From Bacteroides sp. 224 (lineage in GTDB: Bacteria; Bacteroidota; Bacteroidia; Bacteroidales; Bacteroidaceae): a stretch of DNA of 64,000 bases. Both the position numbers and the translations under genes were made by a program. The DNA lies in NCBI RefSeq assembly GCF_010500995.1, contig NZ_QVMK01000026.1:23313-87312 (forward strand). Reading direction: 5' to 3'. Below the pieces are notes generated by a model, which did not search any database, was not told the origin of the DNA, and saw nothing but the letters and a program-made list of their open reading frames with translations. This document shows, one piece after another, positions 33,898 through 42,793 of the stretch. The stretch's first letter is position 1, and each line of letters starts with the position of its first letter.

Positions 33898-34121
33898 GGA
33901 TAGACCCATATATCGGCAATCCTATTATTCTCACACAGCAGGATTATTACGAACTGGAGGAACTTTTGCACGAGATAGACCCGCAATGTAATTCGGTGCA
34001 ACTCCGACAGGAGGTTGTTATTATTGAGAATATCGCCCGCAGGACGTTTCATTATCCACGAAAACCCTCTATTGAGTGGGTCGCTGGGAGGCTGCGGTAT
34101 ATGGTTGAAAACGGGCTATAA
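33894..34121 (+). CDS. Hypothetical ICE protein, 75 aa
   Basis: Soluble and helical, with LEELLHEIDPQCNSVQLRQEV and IARRTFHYPRKPSIEWVAGRL. It overlaps the 59-residue gene by four bases and is the last gene of the parB operon, followed by the terminator at 34153. Not recognised by family. Confidence 0.7.
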   Translation: MRIDPYIGNPIILTQQDYYELEELLHEIDPQCNSVQLRQEVVIIENIARRTFHYPRKPSIEWVAGRLRYMVENGL

Positions 34122-34152
34122 ATGCCTTTGAAAACGATTTTAAGAATTTATA

Positions 34153-34178
34153 TCCGGGCAGGGGAAACTTTGCCCGGA
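34153..34178 (+). terminator. Terminator of the parB operon
   Basis: TCCGGGCA (34153-34160) pairs with TGCCCGGA (34171-34178), followed by CTTCTTTTT. A second hairpin AATCGTGC/GCACGATT (34244-34274) lies further on and probably terminates the minus-strand gene that follows. Confidence 0.75.
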
Positions 34179-34283
34179 CTTCTTTTTCCATGAGCCATTA
34201 GCAGGGCTTTATGCGGGAGAAAAAGAAGCAAAAAGCCGTACATAATCGTGCCTTATTATATTTTCAGCACGATTTCTCTTGAA

Positions 34284-35192
34284 TTAATGAACATTATCTT
34301 TATTAAGGATTGCTTCATATTGAGCACCTTTATATAGTTGAATATTATGGGGGATGCTTTTTATAATATTCAACCATTCTTCTTTGGTAAATATATCATA
34401 CAAGCTTTTCGAGTAGGCTTGGACGGCTGCATCCGCTCCGTGTTTTGAAACATACTCTAAAAATTTGGGATGTTTTATAGCAGCTTCGTTAAGTCTCTTA
34501 TTTGTATCAATAATATCATTACGCCATTTTTCATAATATTCATCAGTATATTTTGTGAAATATATGCATTCATCAAAATCACCTTTCTTTAAATAACCTT
34601 TATTCACATCATATCCTCCGTGTTTATGAAGTTTGATAGAAAATAAATCAGAACCTAAGTTAATTGGAAAACTTGTTGCTTTACCATCATTTTCCAACTC
34701 AAAGGATTCGTCTTTGTAATATATGTTAAGCACATAAAGAGCAGACATTATATCAAAAAGATATTTGACACTTCCGAAAGGTAGTGAATTTCCTCTATCG
34801 TGTTTCAAGTTCTGATAAGAATTATTCCAACTGAAAGTTTGTTTACCATGAAAAGTGCTTGTTTCATTTTTTACAAATGGCTGGAGTATTCTATTGGTTT
34901 GAAAGCAATTTGACGAACTGATAATCACAACTTTTTGTTCCAATTTCCATAAAGAATCTAAGTGAGCAATGGCATCATCGTCATACTTTATTTTAGTTGT
35001 TTTGGAGCCTCCATTACTCTTGTACAATTCTTTGGAAATAGATTCAATTTCAGCAGACGCTCTTAATATCAAATCTGAAATTTTTGTAGAATAAACATCA
35101 AGTTGTTTGTCATCAATATGTATGTTATATGATAATACAACAATCTCTGATTCGAGATTTTTATATACAGGCCAATAAATATTTGTACTCAT
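34284..35192 (-). CDS. HEPN-like helical cargo protein, 302 aa
   Basis: A soluble, mostly helical protein. The segment YQNLKHDRGN followed by a long helix pair (about residues 125-165) has the N-x-x-KHxR arrangement I know from uncharacterised HEPN-like proteins. The N-terminal helix DLILRASAEIESISKELY fits the same fold. No classical R-x4-6-H site was seen, so nuclease activity is uncertain. I used ATG 35192 because a -7 box (TATTTTTG) lies at 35207-35214 and the longer frame to 35249 would start upstream of it. AT-rich cargo, possibly defence-related. Confidence 0.6.
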   Translation of the reverse strand: MSTNIYWPVYKNLESEIVVLSYNIHIDDKQLDVYSTKISDLILRASAEIESISKELYKSNGGSKTTKIKYDDDAIAHLDSLWKLEQKVVIISSSNCFQTNRILQPFVKNETSTFHGKQTFSWNNSYQNLKHDRGNSLPFGSVKYLFDIMSALYVLNIYYKDESFELENDGKATSFPINLGSDLFSIKLHKHGGYDVNKGYLKKGDFDECIYFTKYTDEYYEKWRNDIIDTNKRLNEAAIKHPKFLEYVSKHGADAAVQAYSKSLYDIFTKEEWLNIIKSIPHNIQLYKGAQYEAILNKDNVH

Positions 35193-35206
35193 AAAATTTT
35201 TTTGCG

Positions 35207-35214
35207 CAAAAATA
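35207..35214 (-). promoter_or_regulatory. -7 promoter box of the HEPN-like gene
   Basis: TATTTTTG on the minus strand matches TAnnTTTG exactly and is 14 bases before the ATG at 35192. Confidence 0.6.
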
Positions 35215-35221
35215 CTCATAA

Positions 35222-35257
35222 AAAAACACTTGGCAAAACTGCTTGCCAAGTGTTTTT
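35222..35257 (-). terminator. Terminator of the PH-domain gene
   Basis: A 15-base perfect inverted repeat (35222-35236 with 35243-35257), symmetric in A and T runs, so it can stop transcription from either side. It lies between the PH-domain gene and the next gene's promoter. Confidence 0.85.
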
Positions 35258-35306
35258 CAACAACTTACCCAAAGTCGTTTATTCATCAATGAGTTTGCGC
35301 TTCCAC

Positions 35307-35759
35307 CTATCCTATCTGTGTATTAATCTCCCTCCGGAAAGCCAGCGGATCAGCTATAAACGGATATGAACTTGTAACGCCTCCGGTAGTAACCGTTATC
35401 GTTCCGAAACCAAATATCCGTCCTAAAACACTTTGCTTTATGTGCAAGCCTTCGCACTTTGTCAGTACCAAATCTACCGCACGGCGGCTGATAACACCTG
35501 TTTTAAGCACCACCCGCTTATTGGTTACGGCATAAGCCGAACCTATTTTTACAAGTAGCCTCTGTATAAGCGACACAATCCCGAAAAACAAAATCAGCAG
35601 CCCTGCATAGTGGGTCATTGCTGATATTTCTTTAGGACTTGAAGCAAGTAAAGCACCAATAAGCAGTAATATTATCGGTTGCAGGAACAGGAAGAAATGC
35701 AGCTTTGCAACATATTTTATCTCTTCTCCGGGTTGTAAGTTTGATTCGATATAGTTCAT
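35307..35759 (-). CDS. PH-domain (bPH2) membrane protein, full length
   Basis: A 150-residue protein. Two hydrophobic helices (about 24-45 and 50-66) are followed by the YdbS-like bPH2 domain (about 75-150: GSAYAVTNKRVVLKTGVISRR, partly quoted; then FGFGTITVTTGG). It is nearly identical in its C-terminal half to the partial gene at 1-270. Role is unknown; probably anchored in the inner membrane facing the cytoplasm. Confidence 0.88.
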   Translation of the reverse strand: MNYIESNLQPGEEIKYVAKLHFFLFLQPIILLLIGALLASSPKEISAMTHYAGLLILFFGIVSLIQRLLVKIGSAYAVTNKRVVLKTGVISRRAVDLVLTKCEGLHIKQSVLGRIFGFGTITVTTGGVTSSYPFIADPLAFRREINTQIG

Positions 35760-35825
35760 AATGACCTGATTTTTATTTAAGAACGTCCGTAAATATACAT
35801 ATTTTCAAAACAGTACAAAGTATAA

Positions 35826-36419
35826 TTACTTGTTTTTCAATATTTCCAACAGCAGGTTACACCATCCGGTCGGATTCAGATAGCGTTTTCCTTTTCTTAC
35901 TTCATAATGTAAGTGGCTACCTGTTGCTATTCCGGTACTACCTACGCAAGCTATTTGCTGGGTTATACTTACCGAATCGCCGACACTTACCATTGTCCTA
36001 CTTAAATGTGCATAGAACGAACGGAAACCGCCTGTATGCTGAATTTCAATAAAATTCCCATAGCCCGGACAATACCCCTTTTGAACTACAATGCCATTAC
36101 CTGTGGCATAGACGGGAGTACCTTTTGTTTCAGGAATATCAATCCCCGTATGGAATTTCCACACCCTGTAAATCGGATGTTTACGCATCCCGAATCCCGA
36201 TGAAATACGTTCCGGTTTCTTAATCGGAAAAATCACAGGATAGTTGCATAACTCATCAATAGATAGTTTCAACGAATCGGCTATCTGCTGAAATTCCGTT
36301 GCAGAATACACCTGTTCCGTACATTTTTCTATCTTCGGTTTTCTGTTTAGAGAATCGCCCGGCTGCCCCGATGCAGGCAAATTCAATAAGGCGATAAAGA
36401 ACATTAGTATATATTTCAT
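35826..36419 (-). CDS. M23 family metallopeptidase (peptidoglycan hydrolase)
   Basis: A 197-residue exported protein with signal peptide MKYILMFFIALLNLPASGQ. LytM/M23 motifs are present: HTGIDIP (HxxxD), YAHLS and HLHYEVRKG (HxH), the zinc ligands of this family. It cleaves peptide cross-links in the wall and could locally open the peptidoglycan for the conjugation machine, whose genes lie upstream on the same strand before the intron insertion. The start at 36419 is chosen because of the signal peptide; the longer frame runs into the intron. Confidence 0.9.
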   Translation of the reverse strand: MKYILMFFIALLNLPASGQPGDSLNRKPKIEKCTEQVYSATEFQQIADSLKLSIDELCNYPVIFPIKKPERISSGFGMRKHPIYRVWKFHTGIDIPETKGTPVYATGNGIVVQKGYCPGYGNFIEIQHTGGFRSFYAHLSRTMVSVGDSVSITQQIACVGSTGIATGSHLHYEVRKGKRYLNPTGWCNLLLEILKNK

Positions 36420-36429
36420 AGTCTGTTTG

Positions 36430-38352
36430 AATCGAGTAGGAGAAAACAAAAGTAGTTTTCTCCTACTTTGTTTTCGTCCTCTCACACCACCCGGCATACG
36501 GTTCCGTACCAAGGCGGTTCCTTACTTACGATACAACTTTACAATAACAGTCCATTAATAATGGGTAATTGGCTCGTCTTAAGTTATCATTATTCAATGC
36601 GCGATTAAGAATAAAACTTTTGGAAATATGCCAATAACCTTTGCGAGTATTTGCCCACTCCCATGCTTTACGCTTATCAATACCACATCGCATGAGGTTC
36701 TTAAAGCGAGTCTTTACTTTCTTCCAGCACTTCCAGATACACATCCGTAAGCGACGACGATACCATTCATCCAATTCCTTGAGTTTACTCTTTATATCAG
36801 CCAACTTGAAGTATTCAAGCCAACCCATAATAAAGTAGCGAAGTGATTCTTTACGCTTTTCATAGCCCATACCATTGCTACGACCAGTTAAAGACTTCAA
36901 TTTAGACTTAAACTTCGACATGCTTTTAGGATGAACACTTAAGCGACATGCACCGGACTTCACATAGAAACTATAACCTAGGAACTTCATCCCTCGTACG
37001 TAACCTACTACCGTCTTCTCGTGGTTTACACGTAGATGAAGAGTATCCTCAATATAGTAAGTAATACTATTCTTCACCCGAGCGGCAGCACGTTTGCTCT
37101 TGCAGAAAATCATACAATCGTCCGCATAACGAACGAAACGATGACCTCGACGCTCCAACTCCTTATCCAGTTCATCAAGCATGATATTGCTTAAGAGTGG
37201 ACTTAGCGGACCGCCTTGAGGAACGCCCATGAGCGTTTCCTCATACTGAGCCCCAATCATTACCCCGGCAAGTAGGTATTTATGGATGAGAGAGATCACA
37301 CGACCATCCTTAATGCGACGTGATAGGAGTTCTATCAAACGACTATGATTGACCGTATCGAAGAATTTCTCTAAATCCAGGTCTACCACATACTTGTAGC
37401 CGGAATTGACATGAGTTTGAGCTTTCAGAAGAGCTCCGTGGCAACTACGACCGGGACGGAATCCGTAACTATTGTCATTGAAGATGCGTTCATAGATAGG
37501 TGATAACACCTGTGCTATAGATTGTTGAACAAGACGATCGACTACGGTGGGGATACCCAAGGGGCGTTTCTTGCCACCATCTTTGGGGATTTCCACTCGA
37601 CGAACGGGATTAGGACGATACCGACCTGCTTGTAAGGAGGATAGCAGTTCATCTTTATGAACTTTGAGCCAAGTAAGCAGGTCTTCCGTATTCATCCCAT
37701 CAATTCCACCACTTCCTTTGTTTGAAACAACCCGTTTATAGGCGGCGTTCAAGTTGGAAGGAGATAAAATACGCTCCAGTAGCCTATCTTGTGTAAAATG
37801 TACTTCCGTGAGGTTGTTTTCAGTTATCCCCATGTAAGTCTGCACTCCTCGATAGCATTCGGATGCCGTCCTATTCTTCTCGAGCCAGCTATCACTCTGT
37901 GTTGATATTTTCTGCATTCTTCCTTACATTTCGGGTAACATTCATTTACTTCTCACTTACAATAAGGTTCAGACCTTCCCAGGTTAACCCGTAACCCGGT
38001 ACTATGTCCTCGGCTGACTTCTCACGGCAATTGTTAGCCATGCTTCCGAAAAAAAAAAAAACGTCCGCACGTCCGTGAGACCTCCCGTGGTAAGATTAAT
38101 AACCTTCATCCCATATATCTGCATCATTTACTCTGCCGTATCCGGGTAGCTTTAGGACTTCGTTTTGTCATGCAAACTCGTCCTACGGCGTGAGCCTTAT
38201 ATGATGTTCGTGTTCCTCAGACCGGGATTTTGCGTACAGCTTCTTTCAGATTCCCCTCGCGGAAGACACCCTTGCTGTTCGGCTAACGGTTGGTCGCTAC
38301 CTACCTCCGTAGTGGACTTGCACCACCAAGTTAGTAATCATGCACGGCACAC
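36430..38352 (-). mobile_element. Group II intron with reverse transcriptase gene
   Basis: The 5' end is placed at GTGTGCC (38352 on the minus strand). The RNA then has GTGCAAGTCC-type and AAGTCAGCCGAGG-type segments, the RT gene, and a 3' part with a domain V-like sequence (GGTACGGAACCGTATGCC) and a 12-base perfect hairpin (36436-36466) as domain VI. It lies about 10 bases after a terminator hairpin (38361-38386), the preferred target of bacterial class C introns. The ends are approximate (5-10 bases). The stretches 36467-36525 and 37918-38352 are intron RNA, without other genes. Confidence 0.85.
36526..37917 (-). CDS. ltrA: Group II intron reverse transcriptase/maturase
   Basis: A 463-residue intron-encoded protein. 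RT domains are visible: RPLGIPTVVDRLVQQ, YGFRPGRSCH, VDLDLEKFFDTVNH, VPQGGPLSPLLSN and the active-site YADD (RYADDCMIF). A maturase/thumb part follows with RRRLRMCIWKCWKKVKTR. There is no HNH endonuclease domain at the end, as in intron classes that use pre-existing 3' primers. It reverse-transcribes the intron after it inserts into DNA and helps splicing. Intact. Confidence 0.95.
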   Translation of the reverse strand: MQKISTQSDSWLEKNRTASECYRGVQTYMGITENNLTEVHFTQDRLLERILSPSNLNAAYKRVVSNKGSGGIDGMNTEDLLTWLKVHKDELLSSLQAGRYRPNPVRRVEIPKDGGKKRPLGIPTVVDRLVQQSIAQVLSPIYERIFNDNSYGFRPGRSCHGALLKAQTHVNSGYKYVVDLDLEKFFDTVNHSRLIELLSRRIKDGRVISLIHKYLLAGVMIGAQYEETLMGVPQGGPLSPLLSNIMLDELDKELERRGHRFVRYADDCMIFCKSKRAAARVKNSITYYIEDTLHLRVNHEKTVVGYVRGMKFLGYSFYVKSGACRLSVHPKSMSKFKSKLKSLTGRSNGMGYEKRKESLRYFIMGWLEYFKLADIKSKLKELDEWYRRRLRMCIWKCWKKVKTRFKNLMRCGIDKRKAWEWANTRKGYWHISKSFILNRALNNDNLRRANYPLLMDCYCKVVS

Positions 38353-38360
38353 ATGAAAGT

Positions 38361-38386
38361 AAGCACCCGAAATACTCCGGGTGCTT
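38361..38386 (-). terminator. Terminator of the tra operon (intron target)
   Basis: AAGCACCCG (38361-38369) pairs with CGGGTGCTT (38378-38386) just after the last tra-operon gene. On the minus strand it is followed by a short, interrupted T run and then by the intron. Confidence 0.7.
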
Positions 38387-38391
38387 TCCTG

Positions 38392-38508
38392 TTAGTCTAT
38401 TTCCTCTCCCCATAGTTCTACGTCTGTTGGGGCATTCATCAACGAGCGGGCTATACATAGCCAGCATAGGGCATTGAATACGATATAACTACAAATTATC
38501 ATTATCAT
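38392..38508 (-). CDS. Small membrane protein at the end of the tra operon, 38 aa
   Basis: The frame starting MIMIICSYIVFNALCWLCIARS has one hydrophobic helix and a short acidic tail. It overlaps the end of traQ by 20 bases and is followed at once by the terminator. A longer version of the frame to 38595 lies inside traQ. Probably a real small inner membrane protein, but it rests only on position and helix. Confidence 0.45.
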   Translation of the reverse strand: MIMIICSYIVFNALCWLCIARSLMNAPTDVELWGEEID

Positions 38509-38938
38509 CTTCCGTTTCGTCCTCTCCCTTGTCATTCTGAAACGAGAAAGTTTTTTGTACCACCTGCCCGTGATTATCTTCGATATACACGTCAATTACC
38601 TGTTGGTCGGTACAATGCGAAGTATAATACATTCGGAATGTTTCTTTTTTCAACGGGTAAAGGTCATTTGGCAGCAACACACGCCCATCATCCAACCGGA
38701 GTTCGCCAACGCCGTCAGGCTGGAACATCCGAATAAAAAACTTCGTGTCCTGATAATCTCCTTCCTTTACGATCTGGCAACGGATTTCCGCCACCTCTCC
38801 CTGAACGATTTTTTTCTGAACCGGCATACTAACCAGATCAAATGCGTAAACCTTATTAATATCCATATCGTCAGAACAGGCACAGACTATTGCACCCAGC
38901 AATAGCGTGTATAAAAAATATGCTGAAAACTTTTTCAT
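38489..38938 (-). CDS. traQ: TraQ (DUF3872) conjugative transfer protein
   Basis: A 149-residue exported lipoprotein: signal peptide ending at ACS (lipobox VCACS, Cys 21), then an Ig-like beta domain (about 35-130) with the DUF3872 pattern (FFIRMFQPDGVGELRLDDG, partly quoted) and a very acidic tail. It follows traO by 13 bases and closes the tra series. Required for transfer in CTnDOT-type elements; exact role unknown. Confidence 0.88.
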   Translation of the reverse strand: MKKFSAYFLYTLLLGAIVCACSDDMDINKVYAFDLVSMPVQKKIVQGEVAEIRCQIVKEGDYQDTKFFIRMFQPDGVGELRLDDGRVLLPNDLYPLKKETFRMYYTSHCTDQQVIDVYIEDNHGQVVQKTFSFQNDKGEDETEDDNDNL

Positions 38939-38951
38939 TGTACTTCTATGT

Positions 38952-39536
38952 TTAATTGATTATAAATTTGATTCCGACACCAAACTGCGTATGGAAATGC
39001 CCCGTAGAGTTGCCCCACAGGATGCGTTCGCGTCCTGTCAGGAGCAGCACCAACCGATCGGACAGGTAAGTTTCCAGTTCCAACGTGATTGCCCCACCGT
39101 AGATAAATGCGTCTTTGTGCCGGAGCGTAGAACCGTCATACAAGGTCTTTTCTCCCCAATTCGATGTTTCATACCCCGCAAGGGCAGAGCCTCCCAACGA
39201 CAGCAAAAAAGTCTTTGACGGGTCGGACAGGATTTTCAGATAGTAACCGCCTTCAGCGGTAAACTGTGAAACCGGAATGCGGATTGTCCGGTATGGGTAA
39301 TACCTTTCCATAAACTCCGCACCGAACCCCCACTTATTACCATTCTTTGTATAAGTCGCCATAGCCGCGCCGAAATAATATCCGGCTTCGTTATCCTGCT
39401 TGGACGAATAGATACCGTCCGCCATTCCCGATGTTACCTGTATGCCCCGCATACCCGGTAGCTGACGTTGTGCGTGTGCTTGGTCTGTAAAGACCAGGCA
39501 CAACGCAACCGCCATGATAAAAGATAGCTGCCTCAT
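38952..39536 (-). CDS. traO: TraO, outer membrane conjugation protein
   Basis: A 194-residue exported protein: signal peptide (residues 1-22, ADQAHAQ), then a beta-barrel-like sequence with alternating hydrophobic strands and a C-terminal FGVGIKFIIN. It matches TraO of Bacteroides conjugative transposons. It starts 2 bases after traN ends, so it is in the same operon. Confidence 0.9.
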   Translation of the reverse strand: MRQLSFIMAVALCLVFTDQAHAQRQLPGMRGIQVTSGMADGIYSSKQDNEAGYYFGAAMATYTKNGNKWGFGAEFMERYYPYRTIRIPVSQFTAEGGYYLKILSDPSKTFLLSLGGSALAGYETSNWGEKTLYDGSTLRHKDAFIYGGAITLELETYLSDRLVLLLTGRERILWGNSTGHFHTQFGVGIKFIIN

Positions 39537-39538
39537 GG

Positions 39539-40501
39539 TTATTTCACTTTCAGTTCGTTAATAACCTTTGCCCGTACCAAGTCGGCATTATCGACCGTGA
39601 ACCGCTGATGGCGACCGCCCTCCTGTTCATTCAGCTCGATAACAAGCATTTTATCATCGGGTATTGTAAATTTCGGCAGGGTAAAAATCATGCGCTCCGT
39701 GCGCTTACCGCCTATTACCATCAAATTATTATAGGCTCGAAGCGGCCAGATCACCTGTTCCTGAATCGCAGTACGCTTGGCGACCTTTTTATCTACGATT
39801 TTGAACGTGATAAAATCTATATTGAACGGCACGTTGGACGAGTTTTTCAGTTGCAGGTGGAAGTACAACAGCCCGTTATGGGTATAAACGCCCTTTAACG
39901 TATGCTGTATGCCGAAACGTTTACTACCTAAATGTTTGATTTCCCTGTCATTGTTTTTGTAGATGGACTGCATAATCAGCTTGACAAGCAGCGGAGATTC
40001 CTGTCCCAATTCCTCCATATAGACGGCAAGGGCATTGTTCGGACGGTTTACCGCCTCCCCATCGTTCAGGAAGTCGGTCATTTCAACGGACAGCTTTACA
40101 GGTTCGTCCGCATATTTAACATTGAACGTGTAATATGCACCATCTTCGGTAATGACGGACAGATTACTCTCACGGCTAAAATCCCTCAAAGCGGCTTTCA
40201 CTCTCAACACGTTTTCCGTTCCGTCCGCTTTCGCCGCGAGAAGATCTGCCGACCCTAAATCGACATAGCGGATTGGGGCGGGAAAAATAACGTGAACGGT
40301 TTTATTGAATGTTACTTCCAACGCATAGGGCGGTATCATCCTATCGAACGTGAGCGGGCGGGTAAAGCCCTGATAGTAGTCGCCCGTTGTGGGACTGGTC
40401 TGTACTACGGTAGCCGTTTCTTCGGTTACTGTCTGCACTTCCTGCGCATGGGCAGCAAATACGCTCACCGCAAGGGCGAGCATCAAAAAGATTCGTTTCA
40501 T
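39539..40501 (-). CDS. traN: TraN (DUF4138), VirB9-like channel protein
   Basis: A 320-residue periplasmic protein with signal peptide MKRIFLMLALAVSVFAAHAQ. The DUF4138 domain (about 45-310) forms part of the outer membrane core of the transfer channel, as VirB9 does. I used ATG 40501; the earlier in-frame ATG at 40528 adds nine residues before the signal peptide. It is preceded by the AACCACTAAAAaATC leader motif at 40530-40544. Confidence 0.9.
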   Translation of the reverse strand: MKRIFLMLALAVSVFAAHAQEVQTVTEETATVVQTSPTTGDYYQGFTRPLTFDRMIPPYALEVTFNKTVHVIFPAPIRYVDLGSADLLAAKADGTENVLRVKAALRDFSRESNLSVITEDGAYYTFNVKYADEPVKLSVEMTDFLNDGEAVNRPNNALAVYMEELGQESPLLVKLIMQSIYKNNDREIKHLGSKRFGIQHTLKGVYTHNGLLYFHLQLKNSSNVPFNIDFITFKIVDKKVAKRTAIQEQVIWPLRAYNNLMVIGGKRTERMIFTLPKFTIPDDKMLVIELNEQEGGRHQRFTVDNADLVRAKVINELKVK

Positions 40502-40529
40502 ACTTTTAATTCTTAATTCGTTAAACATT

Positions 40530-40544
40530 GATTTTTTAGTGGTT
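40530..40544 (-). promoter_or_regulatory. Conserved AACCACTAAAA leader motif before traN
   Basis: AACCACTAAAAAATC on the minus strand, followed by an ATG one base later. It is one of five copies in the element's leaders. Confidence 0.6.
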
Positions 40545-40547
40545 TTA

Positions 40548-41888
40548 TTAATTCTCTTTTGGCAAGAGCAGTAGTTTATGATTGGCTTTCAGCGTAACCT
40601 TAACCACGCTCATTTTCTTACTCACATACTGCGATGCTCCTTGTATAAGGCTTTTCCCTATATCGGCGGCAAACTGTGAACCTGCATCATCGGTAATCGT
40701 AATGCTCGACCCTGCCGACTGTGCCATTTGTGAGGCTATTTCTTTGGCGGCTCTTATCTCATCGGAGTTCGGCACGGAAATACCCCTTTGCCCGTCCAGA
40801 TCGTACACTTGCAGTTCAACCGGAATAATGTTGCCTGCATATTGAATAGAATTAATTGTAACCTCCATTCGTTCGCTACCGATACGGCACGCCCCGGTAA
40901 TGATCGAGTTGGCAGGGATAAGGATGTTTCCTGCCTGCATCGGTTCTAAGAGGCGTATCTGCAATTCCTTTCCGCTTGTCAGCGTTACGGTCTGGTTCAC
41001 ACAGGCACGGATGCTGTTTTTATCTTTCACACCCTCGTTTCCGGCGGCAGTGAAAAATCCCATATTGCGGGGCTGGCTGAACGATTCTATAAATTCTTCG
41101 TCCGACATCGGTGCAGAGAGCAGCGACACTACATTGTGGCGCACCTGCTTTACAGGCAGAACATTTACCTTGTCTTTCGTAGAGAGAGCAGCATTGATGT
41201 TTTCGTCCTGTCCTGCCTGCGGAGGCATATACCTTGCCGCCATCGCATAGGATTTTTCGAGTAAGGCAGTCTGTTCGTCCTCAGCGGCTTTTCGCGCTTC
41301 GGCTTCTTCCAGCTTGCGTTCAAGCTCATTCATACGCTCTTCGACAGCGAGTTCCTGTTCGCTCTTCCCGGCAGGTTCTTCGTACCATTCTCCCAACTGC
41401 TTATTTATATCCTGATAGGCATTTGCGGAGGCTTGCAGATTATTTACTGGTTTTGTTTGCCGTGCAGACGGATTTTCGTAATACTCCGGCTGATTGGATT
41501 CTGCCTGCTTTGGTTCTTCCGCTTGGTCAAACATGGTCGAAAAGTCCTGCAAAGAACGCATCCGTTCCTGTTCCTTTTGCCTCATGGCTTCCTGTTCATA
41601 GGCATTGCGTTTATCCCCGACTATCCCTTCATCTTTGGGTACGGGTAGTTCGGCATTTAAGCCCGACAGCCCTTCAACCTTTGTTTCGTCTTTGTCTGCC
41701 GGGGCGAAGATCAGCCACATAGCACCGCCGAAAATCAGGAAGAACAGCGGCATTATCAGCATCTTTTTACGTTTCTGCCTCTCTGCCATCGAAAGTTCTT
41801 TTTTCGGTGGTTTTTGAGGCTCTTTTTTATCCGGTACAGGTGGTATCTCCGGTTGCTGTACCTCATTATTATTCACTTGATCGCTCAT
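40548..41888 (-). CDS. traM: TraM, VirB10-like channel protein
   Basis: A 446-residue inner-membrane-anchored protein: cytoplasmic basic start, one helix (about 44-61), a long periplasmic Gln/Glu-rich linker, and a C-terminal domain (about 235-440) with NSIITGACRIGSERMEVTI and a Gly/Ser hinge, matching the Transposon_TraM family. It spans the envelope between inner and outer membrane like VirB10. It overlaps traL by 20 bases. Confidence 0.92.
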   Translation of the reverse strand: MSDQVNNNEVQQPEIPPVPDKKEPQKPPKKELSMAERQKRKKMLIMPLFFLIFGGAMWLIFAPADKDETKVEGLSGLNAELPVPKDEGIVGDKRNAYEQEAMRQKEQERMRSLQDFSTMFDQAEEPKQAESNQPEYYENPSARQTKPVNNLQASANAYQDINKQLGEWYEEPAGKSEQELAVEERMNELERKLEEAEARKAAEDEQTALLEKSYAMAARYMPPQAGQDENINAALSTKDKVNVLPVKQVRHNVVSLLSAPMSDEEFIESFSQPRNMGFFTAAGNEGVKDKNSIRACVNQTVTLTSGKELQIRLLEPMQAGNILIPANSIITGACRIGSERMEVTINSIQYAGNIIPVELQVYDLDGQRGISVPNSDEIRAAKEIASQMAQSAGSSITITDDAGSQFAADIGKSLIQGASQYVSKKMSVVKVTLKANHKLLLLPKEN

Positions 41889-42162
41889 ACTGGTAATGAT
41901 TATTAAGATTGTTAATACTATCCCTCTGCTGCTGTTCCACTTGCAGTTTCAGGGTTTCTATCTGTTCTATCTGCATTTGTTCGCCCTTACCTTTACCTAA
42001 GTTGTAAATAGAAGAAACGGTCATGTAGATAGACAAGCCGCTGAATACTATCAGCATGGTAACGATTACGATTACCCTTGCATCAGGGCTTAATGGTCTG
42101 ATAAGACTACGCAAGCGGTCTTCCAGCCACTCGTTTACACGTTGAATGATTTTCCGTATCAT
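41869..42162 (-). CDS. traL: TraL (DUF3989) small membrane protein
   Basis: A 97-residue protein with one hydrophobic helix (about 28-50, VIVIVTMLIVFSGLSIYM) and a periplasmic Gln-rich helical tail. It matches DUF3989. It lies between traK (8 bases upstream) and traM (overlap), as in CTnDOT-type operons. Confidence 0.85.
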   Translation of the reverse strand: MIRKIIQRVNEWLEDRLRSLIRPLSPDARVIVIVTMLIVFSGLSIYMTVSSIYNLGKGKGEQMQIEQIETLKLQVEQQQRDSINNLNNHYQYERSSE

Positions 42163-42169
42163 ACCACAC

Positions 42170-42793
42170 CTACCTTTCCGTTACCCGAATGTCCCGGTTT
42201 TCCACGATCTCGAATTTCTCCATAGTGAAACCGTGCGGGTTATTGTCCGAGCGTACCGAGTTAATCAGGTTGCAACGGGTTATCAAGCTGCGTTCGGTCA
42301 TGTTCGACTGCCGGAGAATCATCTGCCGGGCGTATGTTACCGCCGTGTAGGGGTACACATCGAAGTTGCAGGCGATACTATCCACCTGTACAATCTGATT
42401 GATATTGCCCGAAACGATACGGTTGTAGTACCCTTTTTCCGCCATGTCCTGATAGTATTTGAAAGCACTTTTATCGACAAGGAACAACGCCCTGTTTACA
42501 TTGCTTTCGATGGCTTTTTTGTCGGGCGAGAGCGTGAAGAACAGTTCGTGAAACCGCTTGACGTGTTCCCGTGCTTCAACAGGGCGGTTCTGCGAAAGGT
42601 CTTGCGAGAGGGCAAGCATCAAAGACTTGCCCCCGTCCAACACGTAGATACGCTGGCGTTGTGCTTCGGCGAAGCTGTACGACGACCATACGGAATAACC
42701 CGTAATGGCGGCACACAACACCAGAAACACGATACCGAACAGGCGTATCTGCTTGAATGATGTTTCTATATTCTTTAAACTTTTGAACTCCAT
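42170..42793 (-). CDS. traK: TraK, VirB8-like protein
   Basis: A 207-residue inner membrane protein with one N-terminal helix (about 17-37) and a periplasmic NTF2-like domain (about 60-200), the arrangement of VirB8. It links the inner membrane platform to TraN/TraM. The spacer before it (42794-42899) has an inverted pair TGCCAATG/CATTGGCA (42828-42835, 42865-42872). Confidence 0.9.
   Translation of the reverse strand: MEFKSLKNIETSFKQIRLFGIVFLVLCAAITGYSVWSSYSFAEAQRQRIYVLDGGKSLMLALSQDLSQNRPVEAREHVKRFHELFFTLSPDKKAIESNVNRALFLVDKSAFKYYQDMAEKGYYNRIVSGNINQIVQVDSIACNFDVYPYTAVTYARQMILRQSNMTERSLITRCNLINSVRSDNNPHGFTMEKFEIVENRDIRVTER

Noticed and set aside
35193..35249. Longer start for the HEPN-like gene
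   Set aside because: The extension begins inside a terminator stem and upstream of the -7 box, so it would not be in the transcript.
36420..36512. Longer start for the M23 peptidase
   Set aside because: The extra codons are group II intron sequence and would mask an evident signal peptide.
38165..38356. 63-codon plus-strand frame
   Set aside because: It lies wholly within the 5' RNA part of the group II intron on the opposite strand.
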